From the NCBI GenBank assembly GCA_026002305.1, contig BOBI01000053.1, forward strand, positions 1 to 12,709: 12,709 nucleotides of DNA. The letters are read 5' to 3'. Shown one piece after another: positions 6,388-12,709 of this stretch. The notes beneath the pieces were generated by a model. The model made no database searches. It was not told the DNA's origin and saw only the letters and a program-made list of their open reading frames with translations. The position numbers and the translations under genes are program-made. This DNA is from Spirochaetia bacterium. Its GTDB lineage: Bacteria; Spirochaetota; Spirochaetia; Treponematales; Breznakiellaceae. Position 1 is the first letter of the stretch; each line of letters begins with the position of its first letter.

Positions 6388-6413
6388 TCATAAAAACCAA
6401 ATTTAGATAAGAT
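6385..6413 (+). promoter_or_regulatory. Predicted sigma70 promoter of tRNA-Ala
   Basis: TTGTCA (6385-6390, 5 of 6 to consensus) is followed after exactly 17 bases by TAAGAT (6408-6413, 4 of 6). Transcription would start near 6420, about 13 bases before the mature tRNA 5' end at 6433. The spacing and the tRNA downstream make this one of the better promoters in the window. Its -35 begins inside the right arm of the palindrome. Confidence 0.65.
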
Positions 6414-6432
6414 TAGTATTAGGACAGACTGC

Positions 6433-6506
6433 GGGGGTGTAGCTCAGTTGGCTAGAGCGTGTGAATGGCATTCACAAGGTCAGGGGTTCAATTCCCCTCA
6501 CCTCCA
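6433..6506 (+). tRNA. tRNA-Ala, anticodon GGC
   Basis: A full 74-base cloverleaf can be drawn. The acceptor stem GGGGGTG (6433-6439) pairs with CACCTCC (6499-6505), including one G-T pair. The D arm is GCTC/GAGC with an AGTTGGCTA loop. The anticodon stem TGTGA (6460-6464) pairs with TCACA (6472-6476). The loop ATGGCAT has anticodon GGC at 6467-6469, reading Ala codon GCC. The T arm is AGGGG/CCCCT with loop TTCAATT. The discriminator is A6506, and the 3' CCA is not encoded, so it must be added after transcription. No terminator is obvious downstream, so the transcript may read towards mazG. Confidence 0.95.
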
Positions 6507-6624
6507 AAACAGTTATTGTCCGTGTTTTGGTTTAATACCGAAGGTCGCAGCAGAGTTGCGCGGTAGTTCATTAATCCGGGAAAAACGACTTGATAATATT
6601 AAAGATTTTTCAAACTCTTTAAAG

Positions 6625-6654
6625 TTTACAAAAAAGTAGACAGTAAAATATATT
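6625..6654 (+). promoter_or_regulatory. mazG: Possible promoter for mazG
   Basis: TTTACA (6625-6630) and TATATT (6649-6654) are 18 bases apart, within the A/T-rich stretch between the tRNA and mazG. Transcription would start near 6661, about 35 bases before the mazG ATG. A/T-rich DNA makes chance matches likely, and read-through from the tRNA promoter is an alternative. The rest of 6507-6695 shows no convincing gene. Confidence 0.3.
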
Positions 6655-6695
6655 TTATTATCGAATTCCTTAATGAAAATGATACGGGGTAAAGA

Positions 6696-7472
6696 ATGCC
6701 GAAAGAGAATTTTCAAAAGTTGTACGAGATCGTAAAAAAATTGCGTGGTTTTGGCGGGTGTCCTTGGGATATTGAGCAGACACCGGAAACTCTTCGCGGA
6801 AGTTTGATAGAAGAAACCTATGAATGCATCGAAGCAATTGATGAGGGAAAATCGCCGCATATCTGTGAAGAATTAGGGGATATTTTTCTTTTAGTTGTGA
6901 TGATTTCATATATGTATGAACAAAAAAATGAATTTTCGGTTTCAGATGTATTGGACGGGGTTTCTAAAAAGTTAATACGCAGGCATCCTCATGTTTTTGG
7001 CGATACCCAAGTTAAAGATAGTGATGAAGTTCTAAAAAATTGGGTTAAAATTAAAATTGAACAAGAGGGAAGAAAACCAAAAGACTCGATTATTGATGAA
7101 GTATCAAATGCTTTGCCGCCTTTGGATAAAGCTTATAAATTGCAAAAAAAGGCGGCAAAAGCCGGTTTTGACTGGCCATCAGCCGATGGTGTTTTTGAAA
7201 AAATCAACGAGGAAACTAATGAAGTAAAAGAGGCTTTGGCTGATAAAAAAAATTCAGAAGTTGAAGATGAACTTGGCGATTTATTATTTTCAGTTATTAA
7301 TTTGTGCCGGACTCTTAATGTTGAGCCTTCGGTGGCACTGCAAAAAACCAATGTAAAATTTGTCCGCCGTTATAAATATGTTGAACAAAAGATGAAGGAA
7401 ATAGGGAAGCCATTGAAGAAAGAAAATAACAAGGATATTGATAAATTTTGGGAAGAAGCTAAACGAAATTAA
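6696..7472 (+). CDS. mazG: Nucleoside triphosphate pyrophosphohydrolase MazG
   Basis: The protein has 258 residues, close to the 263 of E. coli MazG. It hydrolyses (d)NTPs to NMP and pyrophosphate, a house-cleaning and stringent-response-modulating role (family knowledge). Both tandem MazG domains are present. Domain 1 has the GGCPWDIEQTPETLR entry, EETYE (39-43) and ELGD (59-62). Domain 2 has AGFDWPS, EETNE (172-176), ELGD (192-195) and TNVKFVRRY. The EExxE...ExxD magnesium-binding set is intact in both. The ATG at 6696 has GGGGT (6686-6690) upstream. It follows the tRNA by 190 bases, and its TAA overlaps the stop of the converging outer-membrane gene by four bases, leaving no room for a dedicated terminator between them. 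Confidence 0.96.
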   Translation: MPKENFQKLYEIVKKLRGFGGCPWDIEQTPETLRGSLIEETYECIEAIDEGKSPHICEELGDIFLLVVMISYMYEQKNEFSVSDVLDGVSKKLIRRHPHVFGDTQVKDSDEVLKNWVKIKIEQEGRKPKDSIIDEVSNALPPLDKAYKLQKKAAKAGFDWPSADGVFEKINEETNEVKEALADKKNSEVEDELGDLLFSVINLCRTLNVEPSVALQKTNVKFVRRYKYVEQKMKEIGKPLKKENNKDIDKFWEEAKRN

Positions 7473-8665
7473 AATGCCCAGCCGACACAAACCGAAGGCC
7501 TCAAATAAATAGGCAGGGCTTCACCCGTAAAGAGCATAAAGAATTCCACACCGGCCTCTACGTAAAATGCATTGAATACAAAAAAGTCAACAGAAATAAG
7601 AGCGTTTGCTCTGGGTATCCAACCGGCTAATGATTCGCGTTGTCCAATTTCGTTAATAAACAACCTTAAATCGGCTAAAAACGTTAATCCGCCGCCTATA
7701 CGCGCATCTAATCGTAAACGCCCATTAAAGAACTGCGCTTCATATAATATGTTAAAACTTATCGAGATCATGTGCGCGCTTACAGACCAATAACCGTTTA
7801 AATCATCATTATGTTCGGCAGATAGATAACTCCATGAAGGTGATAAATCTAATCCGAATTTTCCAAATCTAAACGAAAACAGTCTGTAACTAAGATGCAT
7901 ATCTATTCCAATCGGTGAGAATGGCATATCAAAATAACGGGCAAAAATCGCATTAAGGGGAATCAACATTCCCCAGCCTTGCGACAAACTAAATTTTTTG
8001 TCAGAAACCGGAATTTCTCCTTTGGCCTCTTTTCCGTGATTAATTACTATACCCGGTTTAAGGGTTTCCAGTCCTCCCGGATTTGAAACCTTTACGGCAT
8101 AAGAACCTGAAACTAATTTATTCTTATCAAAGGAAATTTCAGCTTTTTCGCTATTTTTTTCAGGCGAAAATTTATCAGGTTCAATATTTTTTCCCTCCGA
8201 GCTAACTAAAAATATTCTTGAATTTTTTATTAAATTTTTACCGGTAATTTTTATATTAACCGGCTGATCATCCTCAATATGAAAAAGTCCCGGACTGACA
8301 CTATAAACTTCCGGTTGAAGTGCTTGTAAAACACGAAGGCTCGACCAATCGGCACTTGGCCGTTTTCGTCCTAAAAGATCGTACACGGTTACCCTGTAGC
8401 GATACTCCGCACTTTCTAAAGACAGTTCGATATATGGTTCTACTGTTTTTTCAGATACCACAGGCGTCCAACCGTTTGGCTCTTTTTTTTCAATTTCTAT
8501 TTCGTAGCTAAAAACATCATTTTCAGCAGGCCAACTTAACCGCTGGACTATTTGAGATTTTTGGTAGTACTCAACATCGGGGTTTGCAAATAAATTACCG
8601 CAAATTATGAGAAAAACCGGAAAAATTGACTTTTTTAAGAAAAATTTGTACAAATAGTTCTCCAT
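7469..8665 (-). CDS. Outer-membrane beta-barrel protein with Fn3-like and IPT/TIG-like N-terminal regions
   Basis: The protein has 398 residues. Residues 1-27 are a signal peptide: KK, then hydrophobic SIFPVFLIICGNLFA, with cleavage likely before NPD. Residues ~37-112 look like an Fn3-type beta sandwich (RLSWPAENDVFSYEIEIE ... YRYRVTVYDLLGR). Residues ~115-207 resemble an IPT/TIG domain (VYSVSPGLFHIEDDQPVNI, then SGSYAVKVSNPGGLET). Residues ~220-398 have alternating strands rich in aromatics and end VGWAF; a terminal Phe is a usual BAM recognition feature of barrels. It is probably a surface or periplasm-facing envelope protein of unknown role. The start is uncertain: the ATG at 8665 lacks a good ribosome site, while a TTG at 8653 has GGAG six bases upstream. 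Domains were assigned by eye. Confidence 0.7.
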   Translation of the reverse strand: MENYLYKFFLKKSIFPVFLIICGNLFANPDVEYYQKSQIVQRLSWPAENDVFSYEIEIEKKEPNGWTPVVSEKTVEPYIELSLESAEYRYRVTVYDLLGRKRPSADWSSLRVLQALQPEVYSVSPGLFHIEDDQPVNIKITGKNLIKNSRIFLVSSEGKNIEPDKFSPEKNSEKAEISFDKNKLVSGSYAVKVSNPGGLETLKPGIVINHGKEAKGEIPVSDKKFSLSQGWGMLIPLNAIFARYFDMPFSPIGIDMHLSYRLFSFRFGKFGLDLSPSWSYLSAEHNDDLNGYWSVSAHMISISFNILYEAQFFNGRLRLDARIGGGLTFLADLRLFINEIGQRESLAGWIPRANALISVDFFVFNAFYVEAGVEFFMLFTGEALPIYLRPSVCVGWAF

Positions 8666-8778
8666 TTCATTTATCGGATAAAAAAATTGAGTTTCTTATT
8701 ATATTTCTTATTTAAATATAGTTTTTAGTCTATTCAGTTTTCTTCCGATAATCTATTACAGGAGTGTTCTCAAAATTT
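8666..8778. promoter_or_regulatory. Divergent intergenic region with paired TCCGATAA motifs
   Basis: This very A/T-rich 113-bp gap separates two divergent envelope genes. TCCGATAA occurs at 8678-8671 (minus, reading towards the barrel gene) and at 8744-8751 (plus, reading towards the small secreted gene), in the same orientation relative to each gene. CCGATAA is the hallmark -10 of FliA-type sigma28 promoters, and GATAAT (8747-8752) also fits a sigma70 -10. A TAAG-type -35 lies about 12 bases further than the -10 on the minus side; the plus side has TATAGTTT (8717-8724) but at a spacing that is too long. The promoter class is therefore unresolved. Confidence 0.4.
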
Positions 8779-9279
8779 ATGAAGATGTCCATCCGCCCTA
8801 TTGTGTTTTGTTTATTTTTAGTTTCCACGCCCTGCTTTACATTTGCGGCAAGTGTTTCGGTTTTAGTGGTCGAAACGGGTTTAAATGAAAGCTCTGTAAA
8901 TGGACTCGCCGATATTTGGGAAAGCGGTATCATGGATGTTTTGTTTAATGCGGGACATATTGTTTGCAATTCCACCCCGTTATATATTCCGGAAATTGCA
9001 GATGAAGAAATACCTTCTAAACTTTATCTGAGTTTGGAAGAAGCAGAGGAAGGCGGGGTGGAGTACTTTCTTATTGCCATGTTGAACTATGGTAATCGGA
9101 ACGAAGTTAAAAACGCACGACCGGATCAAATTACATTAAAGCTATTCAATGTTACGTATAAAAACATTCTCTACACACAAAATATAGATAAACCGGAAAC
9201 CCGAACCTATAGAGATGAATTTTCAAACGCTCAAAAGGCTGCACGAATAATTATGCCTTACTTAGGAGGCAAAGTATGA
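8779..9279 (+). CDS. Small secreted (periplasmic) protein, CsgG/TolB-N-like fold possible
   Basis: The protein has 166 residues from the ATG at 8779. A GTG at 8764 overlaps the AGGAG (8760-8764) ribosome site and is rejected, although 14 bases is a long spacing. Residues 1-24 form a signal peptide (MKMSIRPIVFCLFLVSTPCF then TFAAS). The mature part alternates strands and helices: SVSVLVVETG strand, LADIWESGIMDVLFNAGHI helix, a GGVEYFLIAMLNYG strand, an ITLKLFNVTYKNILYTQNI hairpin, and a final helix. That order resembles CsgG/TolB-N-like periplasmic modules, but this is inference only. The stop TGA overlaps the ATG of the giant repeat protein (ATGA), so the two are coupled and probably work together in the envelope. 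Confidence 0.7.
   Translation: MKMSIRPIVFCLFLVSTPCFTFAASVSVLVVETGLNESSVNGLADIWESGIMDVLFNAGHIVCNSTPLYIPEIADEEIPSKLYLSLEEAEEGGVEYFLIAMLNYGNRNEVKNARPDQITLKLFNVTYKNILYTQNIDKPETRTYRDEFSNAQKAARIIMPYLGGKV
9264..9269 (+). promoter_or_regulatory. Perfect AGGAGG ribosome binding site of the repeat-protein gene
   Basis: AGGAGG lies inside the last codons of the preceding gene, six bases before the ATG at 9276. With the ATGA stop/start overlap this fixes the start of the large open frame and indicates strong, coupled translation. Confidence 0.85.
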
Positions 9280-12200
9280 AAAAATATACACCCACGAATA
9301 AATATCGTCTTATAATACGATTAGCCATTATTCAAATTTTCGTAGTTTTGTGTACTGCTTTTGCTTTGCCCGCATGGGAGGGAACTTCAATAATCGCCCC
9401 TATCGGAGTTTTACCTGAACGCGGGTTTTATGTGGGAACAGGCTCGTATCCTAAAAATACGGTTGTTGACATTACCAACCTTGGAAATGGCAGAACAATT
9501 CAAGTTATTGTTGCGAATAATAACAATACGCCGGGCGGGACGGTTATGTTATCACGCGACGCCGCCGACGCTCTGGGTATGAGTCCAACTTCAAATGGAA
9601 GAATAAGAATATCCCCGCCGGATGAAGCTGTTGCGTTCTCGCGGTTTGCCGACGGGCGTGGTATATCAGGGGATCCTGATTATGATCCTAGAGCCTTTGT
9701 TAGGGCAAACGCATTACCTCCGGAATCATTGGCGACACAAAATCCCTCATATCCTTCATATAACAACAATGGCTATAACAACAATAACTCATTCTATCCG
9801 CCATACGGTGTTATACCTGATAATAACACAACACATTCGCAACGAAGTGAAAATTTATCACCGGAGCCGCCTACGATAGTGTCGGCGCCGCTTGTGCCGA
9901 CCCAACCTATTTTTTTAACTATGCCTGCTCCGGTTCCTGTTGAAGCAATACCGGAAACATATACTTCCCAATCTAATTCACAGGGACTACCACAACCACA
10001 GTTGCCAAAAGAAACGTCCGTTTCAAAACAAGAGGAAATTGGCATTGCAGAAGTTGTACAGATTTTGCCAAATCCTTATCAACGTGATGGTGGAAGCCCA
10101 TTTATAAATCCCAATATTATTGCCTATGACACACCCGAACCGGTAGTTTTAAAACCGGAAATTTCAAATTTTCAACAAGAAGAAATTAATATTGCAGAAG
10201 TTGTACCGAATCCTTTTCAACCCACAGAGCCGGGAAAAAATATAGCCCCATTGCTGCCTAAAGATCCTGAATTAGTATTGGTTGAACCTGTTGATAATGC
10301 GCCTGATACTGTAGCTCCATTCCATTTTCTTTCCGAACCCGGACCGGCTCTATCGAAGATAGCCGCTAATGAACCGGAGATAACTGTTTATGAACCGGAT
10401 AATCCAAAAATTTCGGATATTATAAATAATATTGCTGATATTCATCCTGAAGAAACTCATCTAAAGAACCAACCATCCGAAGATAAAATTGTGTTAAGCG
10501 AAGCAAATATTGACGACAGGCTTGATTCAGGTGAGGCCTCACTTCCCTATTACGAGATAAATACAGATTCTCCGGCGTATGATTTAGTAGACGGGCAATG
10601 GGTAATAAAGGGTAATGAAGATGCAAATAATTTACCTGTGAACGAATTACCGCCGGAAGAAAACTATCCGGGTGTTATGCCTGCAGACGGAAATATAGGC
10701 TCGCTTGCAGATGCTCTTAACGGGTTTGATAATGCCGAATCTTCACTTCCTTACGCGGAACCGGGAACAGCCGGTACATTGGAGCTTGTCGACGGGCAGT
10801 GGGTAACAAGAAGCGAGAGTGATAATAGATATATTGTTCCATCTACACAAGGTGATGGTACGATGATTGATGCTGAAATACCGCCGGAAGAAAATTATCC
10901 GGGTGTTATGCCTACAGACGGAAATATAGGCTCGCTTGCAGATGCTCTTAACGGATTTGATAATGCCGAATCTTCACTTCCCTATGCTGAACCGGGGACA
11001 ACCGGTACATTGGAGCTTGTCGACGGACAGTGGGTAATAAAAGGTGAGGGTGATGATAGGTATATCGTTCCATCTGAAATACCGCCGGAAGAAAACTATC
11101 CCGCTGGTATGCCTAGTGAAGATAGCGTCGGCTCGCTTGCCGATGCCCTTACAGGATTTGACAATGCCGAATCTTCGCTTCCCTACGCGGAACCGGGGAC
11201 AACCGGTACATTGGAGCTTGTTGACGGACAGTGGGTAATAAAAGGCGAAGGTGATGATAGGTATATCGTTCCCTCTGAAATACCGCCCGAAGAAAACTAT
11301 CCCGGTGTTATGCCTACAGACGGAAATATAGGCTCGCTTGCCGATGCCATTACAGGATTTGACAACGCCGATACATCACTTCCTTACGCGGAGCCGGGAA
11401 CAACCGGTACATTGGAGCTTGTTGACGGACAGTGGGTAATAAAAGGCGAGGGTGATGATAGGTATATCGTCCCCTCTGAAATACCACCCGAAGAAAACTA
11501 TCCCGGTGTTATGCCTACAGACGGCAATATTGGCTCGCTTGCCGACGCTCTTAACGGATTTGACAATGCCGAATCATCACTTCCCTACGCGGAGCCGGGA
11601 ACAACCGGTATATTGGAAATTGCTGACGGGCAGTGGGTAATTCGTGATGAAGAAGGTACACCGCATATATTTGGAACTGATTTACCACCCGAAGAAAACT
11701 ATCCCGGTATTATTCCTAGTGAAGATAGCGTCGGATCGCTTGCAGATGCCCTTAACAGATTTGACAATGCCGATACATCACTTCCCTATGCGGAGCCGGG
11801 GACAACCGGTACACTGGAGCTTGTTGACGGACAGTGGGTAATAAAAGGCGAGGGTGATGATAGGTATCTCGTTCCCTCTGAAATGCCACCCGAAGAAAAC
11901 TATCCCGCTGGTATGCCTAGTGAAGATAGCGTCGGCTCGCTTGCCGACGCGCTTAACGGATTTGACAATGCCGATACATCACTTCCCTATGCGGAGCCGG
12001 GGACAACCGGTATATTGGAAATTGTTGACGGACAGTGGGTAATTCGTGATAAAGAAGGTACTCCGCATATATTTGGAACTGATTTACCACCCGAAGAAAA
12101 CTATCCCGCTGTTATGCCTAGTGAAGATAGTGTCGGCTCGCTTGCCGATGCCATTACAGGATTTGACAATGCCGATACATCACTTCCCTATGCGGAGCCC

Positions 12201-12709
12201 GGTATGTTCGGAACTGTAGAATTAGTTGACGGAAAATGGGTAATAAAAGGTGAGGGTGATGATAGGTATCTCGTTCCCTCTGAAATGCCACCCGAAGAAA
12301 ACTATCCCGCTGGTATGCCTAGTGAAGATAGCGTCGGCTCGCTTGCCGACGCGCTTAACGGATTTGATAATGCCGATACATCACTTCCCTATGCGGAGCC
12401 GGGGACAACCGGTACATTGGAGCTTGTCGACGGACAGTGGGTAATAAGAGGTGAGGGTGATGATAGGTATCTCGTTCCCTCTGAAATGCCACCCGAAGAA
12501 AACTATCCCGCTGGTATGCCTAGTGAAGATAGTGTCGGATCGCTTGCCGATGCCATTAACAGATTTGACAATGCCGATACATCACTTCCTTACGCGGAGC
12601 CGGGAACAACCGGTATACTGGAAATTGTTGACGGGCAGTGGGTAATTCGTGATGAAGAAGGTACGCCGCATATATTTGGAACTGATTTACCACCCGAAGA
12701 AAACTATCC
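9276..12709 (+). CDS. Large secreted RlpA-like double-psi beta-barrel protein with acidic 67-residue tandem repeats, 3' end outside window
   Basis: At least 1144 codons with no stop up to the right edge. The ATG at 9276 has a perfect AGGAGG. Residues 1-30 are a signal peptide (RLIIRLAIIQIFVVLCTAFA). Residues ~36-113 match an RlpA-like double-psi barrel: VVDITNLGNGRTIQVIV, then PGGTVMLSRDAADALGM, then GRIRI. The catalytic-type NDRGP segment of RlpA transglycosylases reads ANNNNTPGG, without the Asp, so lytic activity is unlikely and glycan binding or structure is more plausible. Residues ~140-418 are a Pro/Asn/Gln-rich linker with Asn runs. From residue ~419, and regularly from 459, come acidic repeats (about 13 Asp/Glu against 2 Lys/Arg in a typical unit, no Cys). 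A C-terminal SPOR or other anchor may lie beyond the window. The gene is coupled to the small secreted gene upstream. Function is unknown; a periplasm-spanning or surface-associated role is inferred. Confidence 0.85.
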   Translation, partial: MKKYTPTNKYRLIIRLAIIQIFVVLCTAFALPAWEGTSIIAPIGVLPERGFYVGTGSYPKNTVVDITNLGNGRTIQVIVANNNNTPGGTVMLSRDAADALGMSPTSNGRIRISPPDEAVAFSRFADGRGISGDPDYDPRAFVRANALPPESLATQNPSYPSYNNNGYNNNNSFYPPYGVIPDNNTTHSQRSENLSPEPPTIVSAPLVPTQPIFLTMPAPVPVEAIPETYTSQSNSQGLPQPQLPKETSVSKQEEIGIAEVVQILPNPYQRDGGSPFINPNIIAYDTPEPVVLKPEISNFQQEEINIAEVVPNPFQPTEPGKNIAPLLPKDPELVLVEPVDNAPDTVAPFHFLSEPGPALSKIAANEPEITVYEPDNPKISDIINNIADIHPEETHLKNQPSEDKIVLSEANIDDRLDSGEASLPYYEINTDSPAYDLVDGQWVIKGNEDANNLPVNELPPEENYPGVMPADGNIGSLADALNGFDNAESSLPYAEPGTAGTLELVDGQWVTRSESDNRYIVPSTQGDGTMIDAEIPPEENYPGVMPTDGNIGSLADALNGFDNAESSLPYAEPGTTGTLELVDGQWVIKGEGDDRYIVPSEIPPEENYPAGMPSEDSVGSLADALTGFDNAESSLPYAEPGTTGTLELVDGQWVIKGEGDDRYIVPSEIPPEENYPGVMPTDGNIGSLADAITGFDNADTSLPYAEPGTTGTLELVDGQWVIKGEGDDRYIVPSEIPPEENYPGVMPTDGNIGSLADALNGFDNAESSLPYAEPGTTGILEIADGQWVIRDEEGTPHIFGTDLPPEENYPGIIPSEDSVGSLADALNRFDNADTSLPYAEPGTTGTLELVDGQWVIKGEGDDRYLVPSEMPPEENYPAGMPSEDSVGSLADALNGFDNADTSLPYAEPGTTGILEIVDGQWVIRDKEGTPHIFGTDLPPEENYPAVMPSEDSVGSLADAITGFDNADTSLPYAEPGMFGTVELVDGKWVIKGEGDDRYLVPSEMPPEENYPAGMPSEDSVGSLADALNGFDNADTSLPYAEPGTTGTLELVDGQWVIRGEGDDRYLVPSEMPPEENYPAGMPSEDSVGSLADAINRFDNADTSLPYAEPGTTGILEIVDGQWVIRDEEGTPHIFGTDLPPEENY
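10029..10220 (+). repeat. Degenerate duplication in the linker of the repeat protein
   Basis: Two in-frame copies, 10029-10082 (QEEIGIAEVV...PNPYQ) and 10176-10220 (QEEINIAEVVPNPFQ), share most bases over IAEVV and PNP-aromatic-Gln. The first copy has three extra codons (QIL) in the middle. They look like an older, decayed duplication, separate from the 201-bp array. Confidence 0.6.
10530..12709 (+). repeat. 201-bp in-frame tandem repeat array (67-residue units), continuing past the window
   Basis: A degenerate half unit (10530-10649, SLPYYE ... LVDGQWVIKG) precedes ten full units. Units start at 10650, 10881, 11082, 11283, 11484, 11685, 11886, 12087, 12288 and 12489, with an eleventh beginning at 12690. 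Every step is exactly 201 bases except the first, 231, which carries a 10-codon insertion (TQGDGTMIDA). Each unit reads PPEENYP, a head (GVMPTDGNIGS or AGMPSEDSVGS), SLADAL or SLADAI, FDNAESSLPYAEPG (or ADTS), then LELVDGQWVI and a tail of two types: KGEGDDRY(I/L)VPSE(I/M) or RDEEGTPHIFGTDL. Units differ mainly at variant positions, and the array stays in frame. Confidence 0.95.

Noticed and set aside
6448..6639. A 63-codon + strand frame starting inside the tRNA-Ala gene
   Set aside because: Its first ~20 codons are the tRNA itself, and the product has no recognisable domain.
6513..6909. Minus-strand frames opposite the start of mazG
   Set aside because: They are antisense to clear mazG coding sequence and to the A/T-rich leader, with no supporting start signal or recognisable protein.
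9276..9380. Lipoprotein signal (Cys26 in VVLCTAFA)
   Set aside because: The residue before Cys is Leu, and a standard signal peptidase I site (AFA) follows, so a soluble secreted form is more likely, although spirochaete lipoboxes are relaxed.
11044..12645. A regular series of ~62-65-codon open frames on the + strand in a second frame across the repeat array
   Set aside because: They recur every 201 bases because the DNA repeats. The frame is out of phase with the continuous 9276 frame, each copy ends at a stop, and none has a credible independent ribosome site.
10530..12709. CRISPR array
   Set aside because: The 201-bp period, absence of unique spacers and perfect coding phase show protein-coding repeats.

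Overview
The window looks like part of a spirochaete chromosome, most probably Treponema. This rests on protein content: a DUF2804 protein, a cell-envelope protein with an RlpA-like barrel and tandem repeats, treponeme-style outer-membrane and periplasmic proteins, and a low to moderate G+C content with A/T-rich intergenic DNA. No rRNA or other definitive taxonomic marker is present, so the genus is an inference.

Left part, 1-2520: accessory DNA. The first 50 bases are the start of a leftward transposase gene, and the G+C-rich insertion-sequence end seems to stop near 127. Next comes what looks like a prophage lysis end on the + strand: two very short membrane peptides, a coiled-coil plus membrane-anchor protein (357-647), a two-helix holin-like protein (644-862) and a protein with possible papain-like catalytic residues (840-1292). 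A convergent tyrosine integrase (1297-2337, minus) closes the element. The likely attachment region is 2338-2521, with a sigma70-like integrase promoter and a triple 10-bp repeat.

Middle, 2522-7472: chromosomal backbone. A minus-strand cluster of three tightly packed genes runs DUF2804 protein, then a 676-residue protein of unknown function, then an Aat-like (leucyl/phenylalanyl-tRNA-protein transferase fold) protein whose key catalytic residues appear replaced. It diverges from a tRNA-Ala(GGC) gene. Between them lies a perfect 20-bp-arm palindrome that overlaps the predicted -35 boxes of both divergent promoters. mazG follows the tRNA on the + strand.

Right part, 7469-12709: envelope genes. 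A leftward outer-membrane beta-barrel gene with Fn3-like and IPT/TIG-like N-terminal regions ends in a 4-nt convergent overlap with mazG. A divergent intergenic region carries the motif TCCGATAA in front of each gene. Rightward there is a two-gene unit: a small secreted protein (8779-9279), translationally coupled by an ATGA overlap and a perfect Shine-Dalgarno to a very large open frame (9276 to beyond the window end). That frame encodes a secreted protein with an N-terminal RlpA-like double-psi beta-barrel, a Pro/Asn-rich linker and at least ten 67-residue (201-nt) acidic tandem repeats. It has no stop codon inside the window, so a search restricted to closed ORFs would miss it. It is the most notable object here. 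The repeats are a mosaic of interchangeable head and tail variants, which suggests recombination between units.
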